NCBI RefSeq assembly: GCF_018688095.1 | Contig: NZ_CP061311.1 | Span: forward strand, 1,706,120 to 1,770,119 | Length of the DNA: 64,000 bases | DNA from: Polynucleobacter sp. AP-Titi-500A-B4 | Lineage (GTDB): Bacteria > Pseudomonadota > Gammaproteobacteria > Burkholderiales > Burkholderiaceae | Direction: 5' to 3' | In this document: piece by piece, positions 9,458 to 19,047 of the stretch | How positions within the stretch are numbered: position 1 is the first letter of the stretch | Layout of the letters: the number at the start of each line of letters is the position of its first letter | Translations under genes and position numbers: made by a program | Notes under the pieces: generated by a model | What the model was told of the DNA's origin: nothing | The model's database searches: none | What the model saw: only the letters and a program-made list of their open reading frames with translations

Positions 9458-10507
9458 GTGTCTTATCAGGTCACGCTCAAAACGAGCGGCAAACAATTTA
9501 CTGTTACCCAGGATGAAACCGTCCTGGAGGCCGCTCTTCGCCAAGGCATCAAGCTTCCTTATGGCTGTAAAAATGGTGCTTGTGGCTCCTGTAAGGGCAA
9601 AGTTTTAGAGGGCCAAATCCGCCATGGTCAACATAGCGAGAGCGCCCTAAGCAAGACCGATGAAACCGCAGGCGGCATCTTATTTTGCTGCTCGCACCCT
9701 CAAACCGATCTACTCATTGAAGCCCGTGAAGTCCAAGGCGCCGGCGATATTGCAATTCGTAAGGTGCCCTGTCGCGTCAACACCATCCACAAGCCCAGCG
9801 AGGATGTAGCCATCTTGAGGCTACAACTCCCGGCTGCTGAACGCTTTCAGTTCTTGGCAGGTCAGTACCTCGAATTTCTCTTAAAGGATGGGCAACGTCG
9901 CGCCTACTCGATCGCCAATGCTCCTGAGCAAGAGGGTCCATTGGAGCTGCATATTCGTCACTTACCGGGCGGGCTATTTACCGACTTCGTATTTGCTGCC
10001 GTCACACCAGCCTTAAAAGAAAAAGATATCCTTCGCTTTGAAGGCCCTTTAGGTAGCTTCTTCCTAAGAGAAGACTCACAGAAGCCCATTATTTTTGTGG
10101 CTGCTGGCACAGGCTTTGCTCCGATCAAATCTATCGTTGAGCAGATGCAAGCGAAGAAGATTGATCGGCCGGTGGAGCTCTACTGGGGTGGTCGTCGCCC
10201 CAATGATCTATATCTCAATGATCTGTGCAGAACCTGGGAGCAAACCATCCCGAACTTCAAATACATTCCGGTGATTTCAGATGGAACACCTGAGGATGCT
10301 TGGCGGGGTCGTACAGGCTTTGTGCACCAAGCCGTGATAGATGACCACCCTAGCCTTAAGGACTTCCAGGTCTACGCCTGTGGAGCCCCTGTCATGGTCA
10401 ATGCGGCCCGAAATGACTTCTCTGCCAAGTGCCATCTGCCCGAGGAAGAGTTCTTTGCGGACTCATTCACCAACGCGGCAGATTTGGTCGCAAATGAATT
10501 CCCATAA
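9458..10507 (+). CDS. 2Fe-2S ferredoxin / flavin reductase (CDP-6-deoxy-delta-3,4-glucoseen reductase type)
   Basis: This 349-residue electron-transfer enzyme has an N-terminal plant-type ferredoxin domain with Cys37, Cys42, Cys45 and Cys77 as likely 2Fe-2S ligands (YGCKNGACGSCKG, then ILFCC). It is followed by an FAD domain (RRAYSIAN) and an NAD(P) domain (AAGTGFAPIK and the terminal YACGAPVMV). Such proteins pass electrons from NAD(P)H to an oxygenase or reductase partner. The annotation as a glucoseen reductase is by family habit only; no deoxysugar genes are nearby. GTG 9458 is chosen because AAAGGA lies six bases upstream; ATG 9452 directly abuts that site. Confidence 0.88.
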   Translation: MSYQVTLKTSGKQFTVTQDETVLEAALRQGIKLPYGCKNGACGSCKGKVLEGQIRHGQHSESALSKTDETAGGILFCCSHPQTDLLIEAREVQGAGDIAIRKVPCRVNTIHKPSEDVAILRLQLPAAERFQFLAGQYLEFLLKDGQRRAYSIANAPEQEGPLELHIRHLPGGLFTDFVFAAVTPALKEKDILRFEGPLGSFFLREDSQKPIIFVAAGTGFAPIKSIVEQMQAKKIDRPVELYWGGRRPNDLYLNDLCRTWEQTIPNFKYIPVISDGTPEDAWRGRTGFVHQAVIDDHPSLKDFQVYACGAPVMVNAARNDFSAKCHLPEEEFFADSFTNAADLVANEFP

Positions 10508-10553
10508 CGTTAGATAATAGAAACCTAATTAGCTTGAATTAACCGAACCTAGC

Positions 10554-11744
10554 ATGAACAAACCAGCCCCTATTGATACTCACTCAGTCATGTTTATTAC
10601 TCAACGCCCAGAGGTGGTGATGGTTGAGGGAGTTGGCTCATGGTTAACGGATAACAACGGCAAACGCTATCTAGATTTCTTACAAGGCTGGGCAGTCAAT
10701 TGCTTGGGTCATAGCAATCCAGGAATGATCGCTGCACTCAATGAGCAAGCTAAGAAGTTGATCAACCCAAGCCCAGCGTTTTACAACGAGCCGATGATTG
10801 GCTTATCCAATTTACTGACTGCCAATAGTTGCTTTAACAAAGTCTTTTTTGCTAACAGCGGCGCTGAAGCTAATGAAGGGGCAATTAAGTTAGCGCGCAA
10901 ATGGGGCCAACTGCATAAAAATGGCGCCTTTGAAATTATTACGTTTGACCACAGTTTTCATGGTCGTACATTAGCCACTATGAGCGCCTCTGGTAAGCCA
11001 AACTGGGACACAATGTTTGCCCCGCAAGTGCCTGGCTTTCCTAAAGCAGATTTGAATGATTTAGATTCTGTGAAGAAGTTGGTGACGGATAAAACCGTTG
11101 CAGTGATGCTCGAACCTGTTCAGGGCGAAGGCGGCGTTATTCCTACAACTAAAGAATTTATGCGGGAGTTGCGCAAGTTCACCAAAGACAACAACATCCT
11201 TTTGATTGCCGACGAAGTCCAAGCTGGCTGTGGCCGTACAGGCACCCTCTTTGCTTATCAGCAATACGGTATCGAGCCTGACATCATGACCCTAGGTAAA
11301 GGCATTGGTGGTGGCGTTCCTTTGGCAGCCCTGATGGCAACCGATGCAGTCGCTTGCTTTGTCCCAGGCGATCAAGGCGGCACTTATAACGGCAACCCTC
11401 TCATGACCGCAGTAGGCATCAGCGTCATTGAACAATTACTAGCACCAGGATTTTTAGATAGCGTAAAAGCCAAAGGCGAATTACTCAAATCAGAATTGCT
11501 CAAACTCTCCAATGAATTCAATCTTGAAGGTGAACGGGGTGAGGGCTTGTTGCGCGCGCTGATGTTAGGTAAAGATATTGGGGCCAAGTTAGTAGAGCTC
11601 GCTCGTGAACGTAGCCCTGAAGGTCTTTTGATTAACTCCCCAAGACCAAATCTATTACGCTTTATGCCGGCATTAAATGTCAGTGACGATGAAATTCGTC
11701 AGATGTGCAATATGCTGCGCGAATTACTCAAAGAAACTGCCTAA
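10554..11744 (+). CDS. argD: Acetylornithine aminotransferase family protein
   Basis: This 396-residue class III PLP-dependent aminotransferase is expected to convert N-acetylglutamate semialdehyde to N-acetylornithine in arginine synthesis. Visible motifs are [40 protein letters not shown] and the PLP lysine Lys249 in TLGKGIGGG. Length and motifs fit ArgD; succinylornithine or other omega-aminotransferases of the same family cannot be excluded. A GATAAT hexamer at 10513-10518 could be the -10 box, leaving a short leader. argF and argG lie 24 kb away, so the arginine genes are dispersed. The stop codon is one base from the stop of the convergent livF gene. Confidence 0.9.
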   Translation: MNKPAPIDTHSVMFITQRPEVVMVEGVGSWLTDNNGKRYLDFLQGWAVNCLGHSNPGMIAALNEQAKKLINPSPAFYNEPMIGLSNLLTANSCFNKVFFANSGAEANEGAIKLARKWGQLHKNGAFEIITFDHSFHGRTLATMSASGKPNWDTMFAPQVPGFPKADLNDLDSVKKLVTDKTVAVMLEPVQGEGGVIPTTKEFMRELRKFTKDNNILLIADEVQAGCGRTGTLFAYQQYGIEPDIMTLGKGIGGGVPLAALMATDAVACFVPGDQGGTYNGNPLMTAVGISVIEQLLAPGFLDSVKAKGELLKSELLKLSNEFNLEGERGEGLLRALMLGKDIGAKLVELARERSPEGLLINSPRPNLLRFMPALNVSDDEIRQMCNMLRELLKETA

Positions 11745-11745
11745 G

Positions 11746-12459
11746 CTATTCGCCTAAATAAGCGGTCCGCACCCTCGGATCTTGGAGTAACTCTTGTCCT
11801 GGGCCAGTCAAGGTAATTAAACCGCTCTCCATCACATAAGCACGATCAGCCATCTGCAAGGCCAAGCGGGCATTTTGCTCGACTAACAAAATTGTCATCC
11901 CACTTGCCGAGAGATTGCGAATCACATCAAAAATCGTTTCCACCATGATGGGGGATAGGCCCATGGATGGCTCATCTAATAACAAAAGTTTGGGCTCAGC
12001 CATCATTGCCCTACCCATTGCTACCATTTGCTGCTCGCCGCCCGATAGCGTTCCAGCCAATTGAGAAAGTCGCTCTTTCAACCTTGGAAAATAAGAGAAC
12101 ACTTCATCTAACTTAAGGTTGATGGCTTTCGTATCGGTTTTGAGGAAAGCGCCCATCTGTAAATTTTCCAAAATGGTCATGCGCTTAAATACGCCACGCC
12201 CCTCGGGCACCAGACCTAGACCCAGCTTCACTAACGCATAGGCAGGCAATTGATAGGTGTTCTGGTGATTGAAATCAATCACGCCAGATGCTGGAGTTAA
12301 CAAACCCGCAATCGCTTTCAGGCTTGAACTCTTGCCAGCTCCATTCGCACCAATCAAAGCCACCAACTCTCCTTGATTTACATGCAGATCAATTCCCTTG
12401 ACGGCATTAATACCGCCATAGGCCACCTTGAGGTCTTGCACTTGAAGTAAGGCGCTCAT
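11746..12459 (-). CDS. livF: Branched-chain amino acid ABC transporter ATP-binding protein LivF
   Basis: This 237-residue ABC ATPase is the second nucleotide-binding subunit of the LIV transporter on the cytoplasmic face. It has Walker A GANGAGKSS, the signature LSGGEQQM, Walker B LLLLDEPSMGLSP and an H-loop-like region; the last residues VRTAYLGE are typical of LivF. The ATG overlaps the livG stop (TAATG), giving tight coupling. It is the last gene of the livHMGF run, and its stop is one base from that of argD. Confidence 0.95.
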   Translation of the reverse strand: MSALLQVQDLKVAYGGINAVKGIDLHVNQGELVALIGANGAGKSSSLKAIAGLLTPASGVIDFNHQNTYQLPAYALVKLGLGLVPEGRGVFKRMTILENLQMGAFLKTDTKAINLKLDEVFSYFPRLKERLSQLAGTLSGGEQQMVAMGRAMMAEPKLLLLDEPSMGLSPIMVETIFDVIRNLSASGMTILLVEQNARLALQMADRAYVMESGLITLTGPGQELLQDPRVRTAYLGE

Positions 12460-13232
12460 TATGCTGCCCCCTGACCAAGGTAAGCCTTGATTACTTCAGG
12501 ATGCATACGCACGTCGGCAGGCTTGCCTGCCGCAATCACCTTGCCATAATCCAACACGGTAAGGTTGTCACAAATACCCATCACCAAACTGACGTCATGC
12601 TCAATCAGGAGAATCGTTTTGCCATCTGCGCGAATGCGTAATAACAATTCACGTAGCTCCAATTTTTCAGTAGCGTTCATTCCAGCAGCTGGCTCATCTA
12701 AGGCTAAAAGCTTGGGCTCAGTCGCCAAGGCTCTCGCAATCTCGAGACGACGTTGATGTCCGTATGAAAGATTGCGCGCCTGCATGTCTGCATAGTTACT
12801 TAATCCCACATAAGCGAGCAATGCGAGTGATTTCTCGCGAATCATGCTCTCCTCACGCTGAGTGGCTGGAAAACGAAAGATTGCCCCCAAGAGCCCTGCA
12901 TGAGAGCGGCAATGACATCCCACCATCACATTCTCTAGCACAGACATTTCCCCAAAGAGGCGAATATTCTGGAAGGTTCTTGCTAAACCAGCTTTAGTAA
13001 CCTCTGAAACAGATTCCGGAAAGTAAGCGCTGCCATCAAACAAAAAGATTCCTGAATCGGCTGGATAAAGTCCAGTAATGACATTGAAGAACGTGGTCTT
13101 ACCCGCACCATTAGGGCCAATTAAACCAACGATAGTTCCATGCGGTACTTGCAGGCCAACAGAATCTAAAGCCTGGACACCGCCAAAGCGTTTAGAAACA
13201 TCGGTGACATCAAGCAATAAGTGAGCAGACAT
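12459..13232 (-). CDS. livG: Branched-chain amino acid ABC transporter ATP-binding protein LivG
   Basis: This 257-residue ABC ATPase pairs with LivF. Walker A is GPNGAGKTT, the signature is LSYGHQRRLEIARAL and Walker B is LLALDEPAAGMN; the C terminus HPEVIKAYLG is characteristic of LivG. The frame is open up to 13256, but ATG 13232 is preferred because it overlaps the livM stop by one base (TAATG) and a GGGAGG-type ribosome site lies just upstream. It powers import of leucine, isoleucine, valine or related amino acids. Confidence 0.95.
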   Translation of the reverse strand: MSAHLLLDVTDVSKRFGGVQALDSVGLQVPHGTIVGLIGPNGAGKTTFFNVITGLYPADSGIFLFDGSAYFPESVSEVTKAGLARTFQNIRLFGEMSVLENVMVGCHCRSHAGLLGAIFRFPATQREESMIREKSLALLAYVGLSNYADMQARNLSYGHQRRLEIARALATEPKLLALDEPAAGMNATEKLELRELLLRIRADGKTILLIEHDVSLVMGICDNLTVLDYGKVIAAGKPADVRMHPEVIKAYLGQGAA

Positions 13233-14320
13233 TATTTGCCTCCCCCTTTTTTCCAAATGCCGCCAGGGCGATATAGCATGATCAGAATTAGTGCTAAGCC
13301 ATAAATTAACTGCCTGATCACTTCGACATCCACAATCACATGACCAAAGAGTACCTTCTGAACTGGCTCAGCAACTCCGCGCAAAATTTCTGGAAAGACC
13401 GCTAAGACAATAGCGCCCAAGATCACACCAGGTATATGACCTATACCACCTAGGACCACCATCGCCAGAACAACAATCGATTCCCAGAGAGTGAATGACT
13501 CAGGCGATACAAATCCTTGGAAGGCAGAAAATAGAACGCCTGCAACACCAGCAAATGAAGCGCCAATTGCAAAGGCCAGCAGCTTCATATTGCGGGTATT
13601 AATGCCCATCGCTTTAGCGGCAATCTCATCTTCACGAATAGCCACCCAAGCACGCCCAATACGAGAGTTCTGTAAGTGCAGGCACACTATCGTGACAGCA
13701 ATAGCTAAGGCAAGAAAAAGATAGAACACCAAATACAAAGCGGGGATCTGCACAAACCCCAAATCTAGCGGCTTCGTAAATGAAATGCCAAACATCTGAA
13801 TCGGATCAATCGCTGTAATGCCTTTGGGACCATTCGTCAGATTCAAGGGGCGATCGAGGTTATTCATGAAGATGCGAATAATTTCACCGAAGCCTAAAGT
13901 GACAATTGCTAAATAATCCCCGCGCAATTGCAAGGTTGGCAAGCCCAAAATAATCCCGAAAAGTGCCGCCAAAACAATCGAGAATACCGCCACCATCCAA
14001 GGAGAAAAATGCATCCCCTGCGGAAACGCAGAGGAGATGGTTTCAAAATGCTGAGGTAAGTGTGGCGAAGCTAGTAAGGCATAGCTATAAGCCCCCAATG
14101 CATAAAAGGCGATGTAACCCAGGTCCAAGAGTCCCGCAAAACCTACGACCACATTCAGACCTAAAGCTAAGACGATGTAGAGCAAAGCAAAATCCAGGAC
14201 GCGCACCCAATAGTTCCCACCACCAGCACCCACAACCCAAGGTAAAAGAACTAAAGCAAGCATACCGAGCCAGAGGTATGTAGATCGACTCAAATGATTT
14301 GAGACAAGGTTCTTAAGCAC
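13232..14320 (-). CDS. livM: Branched-chain amino acid ABC transporter permease LivM
   Basis: This roughly 362-residue inner-membrane permease with about ten hydrophobic segments forms the channel with LivH. The family regions GLNVVVGFAGLLDLGYIAFYA, LPTLQLRGDYLAIVTLGFGE and AWVAIREDEIAAKAMGI are clear. Two GTG starts are possible, 14338 and 14320. The latter is chosen because AGAAGG lies nine bases upstream and it overlaps the livH stop by only eight bases. Part of the livHMGF operon. Confidence 0.92.
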   Translation of the reverse strand: MLKNLVSNHLSRSTYLWLGMLALVLLPWVVGAGGGNYWVRVLDFALLYIVLALGLNVVVGFAGLLDLGYIAFYALGAYSYALLASPHLPQHFETISSAFPQGMHFSPWMVAVFSIVLAALFGIILGLPTLQLRGDYLAIVTLGFGEIIRIFMNNLDRPLNLTNGPKGITAIDPIQMFGISFTKPLDLGFVQIPALYLVFYLFLALAIAVTIVCLHLQNSRIGRAWVAIREDEIAAKAMGINTRNMKLLAFAIGASFAGVAGVLFSAFQGFVSPESFTLWESIVVLAMVVLGGIGHIPGVILGAIVLAVFPEILRGVAEPVQKVLFGHVIVDVEVIRQLIYGLALILIMLYRPGGIWKKGGGK

Positions 14321-15248
14321 GATCCGAAACCTTCTCACCTAATAAGCCAGTCGGACGCAAGACCAGCACCATGATCAATACCAAGAAAGCAAAAATATCT
14401 TGGTAGTTCGAGCCAAAGACACCTCCGGTAAGCTCGCCAATATAGCCAGCCCCTAAAGATTCAATTAAACCGAGGAGTAAACCTCCAAGCATTGCACCTT
14501 GCAAATTGCCGATCCCGCCCAATACTGCTGCAGTAAAGGCTTTTAAGCCCGGAATAAAGCCCATATAAAAGTGCACGTTGCCATAGTTGCTAGCAATCAT
14601 CACGCCAGCTAATCCAGCCAAAGCACCACCCAACATGAAGGTAATCGAGATGACACGGTTTGGATTAACGCCCATGAGGGAAGCAATTTGAGTTTGCTCA
14701 GCGGTAGCGCGCATTGCTCTACCAAGTTTGGTTTTCTCGACCAAGAACAATAACCCACACATCACTGCAAATGCCACCACAATGATCACAATCTCTTTAC
14801 CGGTAATCGTGGCACCAGTAGTACCCAATTCAATGGGGCTTGATGGTAATAATTGCGGATAGGTCATTGGATTTCTAGACCAAATCAACATCGCAATGGT
14901 TTGCAACAAGATTGACATACCAATTGCAGAAATCAAAGGAGCCAAACGTGGCGCATTGCGCAACGGCCTATAGGCAATACGCTCGATCCAATAACTTAAG
15001 CCTGCACAGACAGCCATAGTCACCGGCAACACAATTAACAAAGTGAGCCAACCCGGTAAATCGCTCGTCAAATTCAAAATCACGCGCAGTAATGAGAGCG
15101 AGACCATAGCCCCGATCATCAATACCTCACCATGCGCAAAGTTAATAATCCCCAGTACACCGTAGACCATGGTGTAGCCCAAGGCGATCAAAGCATAAAT
15201 GCTACCGAGCACTAAGCCATTAATGATCTGCTGGAGAAATATATCCAT
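14313..15248 (-). CDS. livH: Branched-chain amino acid ABC transporter permease LivH
   Basis: This 311-residue permease has about eight transmembrane segments and the N-terminal LivH signature (NGLVLGSIYALIALGYTMVYG), then GIINFAHGEVLMIGA and RAMRATAEQTQIASLMGV. It is the first gene after the binding-protein gene livJ, from which it is separated by 64 bases containing a terminator-like hairpin. LivHM forms the membrane pore of the high-affinity branched-chain amino acid importer. Confidence 0.95.
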   Translation of the reverse strand: MDIFLQQIINGLVLGSIYALIALGYTMVYGVLGIINFAHGEVLMIGAMVSLSLLRVILNLTSDLPGWLTLLIVLPVTMAVCAGLSYWIERIAYRPLRNAPRLAPLISAIGMSILLQTIAMLIWSRNPMTYPQLLPSSPIELGTTGATITGKEIVIIVVAFAVMCGLLFLVEKTKLGRAMRATAEQTQIASLMGVNPNRVISITFMLGGALAGLAGVMIASNYGNVHFYMGFIPGLKAFTAAVLGGIGNLQGAMLGGLLLGLIESLGAGYIGELTGGVFGSNYQDIFAFLVLIMVLVLRPTGLLGEKVSDRA

Positions 15249-15270
15249 TCAAGAATTTAAGAAGAGGTAC

Positions 15271-15302
15271 AAAAAAAAGAGCACCGCATTTGCGGCGCCC
15301 TT
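15271..15302 (-). terminator. Terminator-like hairpin between livJ and livH
   Basis: On the minus strand GCGCCGC, a four-base loop and GCGGTGC are followed by CTC and eight T. It lies directly after livJ and before livH, so most transcripts from the livJ promoter should end here and only readthrough should reach livHMGF. Confidence 0.75.
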
Positions 15303-15312
15303 TTCATGTTCC

Positions 15313-16500
15313 TTACATATTGATGACGTCAAGAACAGTTTTCTTTTTATCTTTGAAGTCGTAAAGCGTAATAACGCCCTCCTTCATGTCGCCTTTGTTA
15401 TCAAAGGCAATATTACCTACCAAGCCATTCATCTTGGTGTCTGGCATGACAACCAAAATCTTCGCTGGATCAGTAGAGTTGGCGCGCTTCATGGCATCAA
15501 CCAATACATAGACTGCATCATAAGTAAATGGTGCGTAGATTTGAACATCTGAATTAAAGCGCTCTTTGTAACGCTTCTGGAAGTCGGCACCTTGGGCCAT
15601 CTTAGATAGCGCCTTACCAGCCTCAGAACAAGTGACATTCACAACTGCATCACCAGCCAATTCAGCCAGCTTCTCAGTACACATGCCATCGCCACCAATA
15701 ATCTTGGCTTTAATACCCAATTCAGCAGCTTGCTTTGTGAGAGGACCGCCAGTCGCATCCATGCCGCCATACATAATGACGTCCGGTTTGCTGCCTTTAA
15801 TTTTGGTCAGAATAGCCTTGAAGTCGGTTGCCTTATTGTTGCTAGCTTCACGCGTCACTACCTTTAAGCCAGCAGCCTTTACTGTTTTCTCAAACTCATC
15901 AGCCAAACCTTTCCCGTATTGGGTAGAGTCATCAATGATGGCTACAGTCTTTGCCTTCAAAGTCTTCACAACATAATCAGCTAAGGCTGGTCCCTGTTGA
16001 GCGTCCGTTGCTACAAGACGATAGGTTGTTTTAAAGCCTTGCTTGGTGTAATCAGGATTAGTGGCAGATGGAGAGATCTGGGTAATACCTGCATCGCTAT
16101 AGATTTTTGAAGCAGGAATACTAGTGCCAGAGTTTAAGTGGCCGACCACGCCAACCACTTTTGCATCTACTAACTTTTGCGCAACTTGCGTCGCTGTTTT
16201 TGGATCTTCAGCATCATCTTCAGGAACTAAAGTCAGAACCACTTTCTTGCCATCAATCGTCAAACCAGCTTTATTGATTTCCTCAAGCGCCAAACGTGCG
16301 CCATTCTCGTTATCTTTACCCAAGTGAGCGATAGGGCCAGTTAATGGGGCTACGTGACCAATCTTGACCTCAATTCCATCCGCGGGAGTAGCTGCTGTCT
16401 TATCCCCACCCTTGCCACAACCGACCAGCATTAATGTCGCTGCCGACAAGGCAATAGCACTTTTCATTAAATTCACTTTTGACGCTTTTGAATTAATCAT
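15313..16500 (-). CDS. livJ: Branched-chain amino acid ABC transporter substrate-binding lipoprotein
   Basis: This 395-residue periplasmic-binding-fold protein (family of LivJ/LivK, type I) carries a lipoprotein signal with lipobox LVGC and the modified Cys28. The mature part starts with IEVKIGHVAPLTGPIAHLGK and shows GVVGHLNSGTSIPASKIYSD. The ATG at 16500 is supported by AAAGGAG six bases upstream. It should capture branched-chain or similar amino acids for LivHMGF. The exact ligand cannot be read from the sequence. The gene is first in the cluster and is followed by a hairpin terminator, which would raise its level over the membrane subunits. Confidence 0.92.
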   Translation of the reverse strand: MINSKASKVNLMKSAIALSAATLMLVGCGKGGDKTAATPADGIEVKIGHVAPLTGPIAHLGKDNENGARLALEEINKAGLTIDGKKVVLTLVPEDDAEDPKTATQVAQKLVDAKVVGVVGHLNSGTSIPASKIYSDAGITQISPSATNPDYTKQGFKTTYRLVATDAQQGPALADYVVKTLKAKTVAIIDDSTQYGKGLADEFEKTVKAAGLKVVTREASNNKATDFKAILTKIKGSKPDVIMYGGMDATGGPLTKQAAELGIKAKIIGGDGMCTEKLAELAGDAVVNVTCSEAGKALSKMAQGADFQKRYKERFNSDVQIYAPFTYDAVYVLVDAMKRANSTDPAKILVVMPDTKMNGLVGNIAFDNKGDMKEGVITLYDFKDKKKTVLDVINM

Positions 16501-16529
16501 CTACGGCTCCTTTGTTATGAATCAATATT

Positions 16530-17471
16530 TCAGTCAACTAAATTTTTAGGCAAAGAGAAGGTGACATCCTCCACCACGCCTGATAGGGCACGCACACTGC
16601 GGGGGCCAAATTCTTGAATTCGGGCAACAATAGATTGCGCCAGACTCTCAGGGGCTGAAGCACCAGCAGTTAAACCCACACGCTTTTTGCCTACAAACCA
16701 TTCTGGCTTGAGTTGCTCGGGTGCATCAACCATATAGGATGGAACGCCTAATTTTTCTGACAATTCACGCAAACGATTAGAGTTCGAACTTGCTGCACTC
16801 CCCACCACAATGACCACTTCCACTTGTGGCGCCATAAATTTCACGGCATCTTGACGATTCTGAGTGGCGTAACAAATATCTTGCTTGCGTGGCTTAACAA
16901 TGTTGGGAAATTTTTGAGTGAGCGCTTCAACAATCTCTTTGGTCTCGTCTACTGACAAAGTCGTTTGCGTTACAAAAGCAATTTTCTGGTCATCTGGAAA
17001 GAATAAATTAGCAACGTCAGCTACTTTTTCAATTAGGAAGACTCCCTCCTTCACCTGCCCCATCGTGCCCTCAACTTCAGGGTGACCTGCATGGCCAATC
17101 ATCAGGACCGTGAAACCTTCTTTGCACATCTTAATGACCTCAAGATGCACCTTGGTTACCAATGGGCAAGTCGCGTCATACACTTGCAAGCCACGTTGCT
17201 CGGCCTCTGTACGCACCTCTTGAGAGACGCCGTGAGCACTGAATACGACGATGCCGCCCTTCGGAACTTCATGCAACTCTTCCACAAAGACGGCGCCCTT
17301 ATTGCGCAACTCATTAACAACGTAGGCATTGTGAACAATTTCATGGCGCACATAGATGGGCGCACCAAAGCGTGTCAGTGCTTCATTCACGATATTGATT
17401 GCACGATCAACACCCGCACAAAAACCGCGGGGTTGTGCCATCAAAATTTCAGCGGTATCTGGTGTGCTCAT
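16530..17471 (-). CDS. ispH: 4-hydroxy-3-methylbut-2-enyl diphosphate reductase
   Basis: This 313-residue 4Fe-4S enzyme performs the last step of the MEP isoprenoid pathway, making IPP and DMAPP. The three cluster cysteines are Cys18 ([10 protein letters not shown]), Cys102 ([12 protein letters not shown]) and Cys200 ([11 protein letters not shown]), and the substrate-binding histidines sit in EIVHN, FSAHGV and [11 protein letters not shown]. Length is normal for LytB/IspH. It starts three bases after the stop of the upstream FKBP gene, an arrangement also known from other proteobacteria (slpA-ispH). Confidence 0.97.
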   Translation of the reverse strand: MSTPDTAEILMAQPRGFCAGVDRAINIVNEALTRFGAPIYVRHEIVHNAYVVNELRNKGAVFVEELHEVPKGGIVVFSAHGVSQEVRTEAEQRGLQVYDATCPLVTKVHLEVIKMCKEGFTVLMIGHAGHPEVEGTMGQVKEGVFLIEKVADVANLFFPDDQKIAFVTQTTLSVDETKEIVEALTQKFPNIVKPRKQDICYATQNRQDAVKFMAPQVEVVIVVGSAASSNSNRLRELSEKLGVPSYMVDAPEQLKPEWFVGKKRVGLTAGASAPESLAQSIVARIQEFGPRSVRALSGVVEDVTFSLPKNLVD

Positions 17472-17474
17472 GTA

Positions 17475-17921
17475 TTAAAGAATGGCAACAATCTGCGCCT
17501 CGAAAGTAACTTCTCTTCCAGCCAGGGGGTGATTGAAATCAAACCATGCGCCCTCTTCATTAATCGACTGCAGAACACCAGCGTATTGCGCACCGCCTGG
17601 CGCATTAAATTCAATGACATCACCAGGATTAAATTCCACGTCTTCATCACGGCCCTCTTTAAGAGCCTTCAAAGAAACCCATTGAACTAACTCTTCTTTA
17701 CGCTCACCAAAACTTTCTTCGGGCGGTAACAAGGCACTTTTTTTATCCCCAACACCCAGTCCTAACAACACTTTTTCAAAGCAAGGCGCAAATTGACCAG
17801 AGCCCATCAAAACCGTCGCAGGACGATCAACAAAAGTATTGATGTAATCATCCCCGTTAGGCAAAGTGAGCCGATAGTTGAGGGTCAGGTAGGAGTTGGG
17901 CAAAACGGAAAGCTTAGTCAT
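17475..17921 (-). CDS. FKBP-type peptidyl-prolyl isomerase, SlpA/SlyD type
   Basis: This 148-residue cytoplasmic prolyl isomerase/chaperone is of the SlpA/SlyD group. The short FKBP core opens with LTLNYRLTLPNG, holds MGSGQFAPCFEKVLLGLGVG, then the inserted flap domain, and closes with FDFNHPLAGREVTFEAQI, the most typical SlpA/SlyD segment. It lacks the His/Cys-rich metal tail of SlyD, so SlpA (FkpB) is the closer match. The gene precedes ispH by three bases. The ATG has no ribosome site, and a -10 box lies six bases upstream, pointing to a leaderless transcript. Confidence 0.88.
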   Translation of the reverse strand: MTKLSVLPNSYLTLNYRLTLPNGDDYINTFVDRPATVLMGSGQFAPCFEKVLLGLGVGDKKSALLPPEESFGERKEELVQWVSLKALKEGRDEDVEFNPGDVIEFNAPGGAQYAGVLQSINEEGAWFDFNHPLAGREVTFEAQIVAIL

Positions 17922-17927
17922 AAGGTA

Positions 17928-17933
17928 ATTGTA
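17928..17933 (-). promoter_or_regulatory. Predicted -10 box of slpA-like/ispH operon, leaderless
   Basis: TACAAT on the minus strand ends six bases before the ATG at 17921. No convincing -35 box is seen at 16-18 bases spacing. Confidence 0.45.
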
Positions 17934-17951
17934 TCCAGCCCTGCGCCGGCA

Positions 17952-18647
17952 ATGGATTCCCCGATCCCAAATTGGCCCAAAAATGAACAGCCTCGAGAAA
18001 AGCTTCGTTTATATGGGGCTCGTTGCCTCACAGATGCTGAATTACTTGCCATCTTTTTGCGGGTAGGCGTTAAAGGTAAAAGCGCAGTTACTTTGGCCAA
18101 TGATGTGCTTTGCCACTTTGGCAACCTTCCGCGCCTCTTAGCCAGCACCCCCGAGGAATTCATCCGTATACATGGAATGGGGATTTCAAAATGGTCTCAA
18201 ATACAGGCGGCTTATGAGCTAGTGAAGCGCAGCCTCGAAGACACGCTGGCTCAGGGCTCCATTTTTTCCTCTCCAGGCCACGTTAAGGAGTTTCTACAAG
18301 CCAAAATTGGAGGGCTCCCTCATGAGGTCTTTGTCTGTCTTTATCTAGACTCAAAACTACAACTCATCGAGTGCCAAGAGCTTTTTAGGGGCTCGATTAC
18401 CCAAACTGCCGTCTATCCCCGAGAAATCCTCAAAGAGGCCCTAGCCAGAAACGCCAGCGCCATGATCGTGGCCCACAATCACCCAAGTGGCAATCCCTTG
18501 CCGAGCACGGCTGACCAAGAGCTAACCAAAACCCTGACGAAGGCCCTTCAATTGGTGGATATTCCACTCCTAGACCATTGCATCGTCAGCAATAGTGGTT
18601 TTTTCTCTTTTTCCGAGTCAGGCCTTATGAATATTGATAAAAATTGA
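17952..18647 (+). CDS. radC: RadC family (JAB domain) protein
   Basis: This 231-residue protein has an N-terminal helix-hairpin-helix-like part (REKLRLYGARCLTDAELLA ... IHGMGISKW) and a C-terminal JAB/MPN metalloprotease-like domain. Its metal motif is HNH with His175 and His177 (VAHNHPSGNPLPSTAD). RadC was named for DNA repair, but its true function is unsettled. The frame is open upstream to 17793; ATG 17952 is chosen because family members begin near this point and the upstream part overlaps the FKBP gene on the other strand. No strong ribosome site is visible. Confidence 0.92.
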   Translation: MDSPIPNWPKNEQPREKLRLYGARCLTDAELLAIFLRVGVKGKSAVTLANDVLCHFGNLPRLLASTPEEFIRIHGMGISKWSQIQAAYELVKRSLEDTLAQGSIFSSPGHVKEFLQAKIGGLPHEVFVCLYLDSKLQLIECQELFRGSITQTAVYPREILKEALARNASAMIVAHNHPSGNPLPSTADQELTKTLTKALQLVDIPLLDHCIVSNSGFFSFSESGLMNIDKN

Positions 18648-18802
18648 TAGTAAATACTAACTTATATGGAATATCTGGGGATTTTGCCCGTATTTCTAAC
18701 GAATTTAAGCGCCTTGCCCAAAGACCAATCCTAATAAGGGCTAGCCCAAAATAGGCTTTGACTGATACAATCTTCTTTTTTCGCAATTAATGGAGTTATG
18801 TC

Positions 18803-19036
18803 ATGGCAAAAGTTTGCCAAGTCACTGGGAAGAAGCCGATGGTTGGCAACAATGTATCCCATGCAAACAATAAAACGAAGCGTCGCTTTTTGCCGAATTT
18901 GCAAAACCGTCGTTTCTGGGTTGAATCTGAGAACCGCTGGATTAGCTTGCGCTTAACCAATGCTGGTTTGCGCGTTATCGACAAGAACGGCATCGATGCT
19001 GTGTTGTCTGATCTGCGTGCACGTGGCGAAATTTAA
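18803..19036 (+). CDS. rpmB: 50S ribosomal protein L28
   Basis: This 77-residue basic protein of the large ribosomal subunit begins [20 protein letters not shown] and has the typical [13 protein letters not shown] segment. TGGAG lies a few bases upstream of the ATG. A TACAAT hexamer at about 18768 could be its -10 box. rpmG follows 11 bases downstream, the usual rpmB-rpmG pair. Confidence 0.98.
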   Translation: MAKVCQVTGKKPMVGNNVSHANNKTKRRFLPNLQNRRFWVESENRWISLRLTNAGLRVIDKNGIDAVLSDLRARGEI

Positions 19037-19047
19037 GGAGCGCACAA

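Noticed and set aside
10513..10518. GATAAT before argD as another leaderless promoter
   Set aside because: It lies about 35 bases before the ATG, which is an ordinary leader length, so it does not fit the leaderless pattern.
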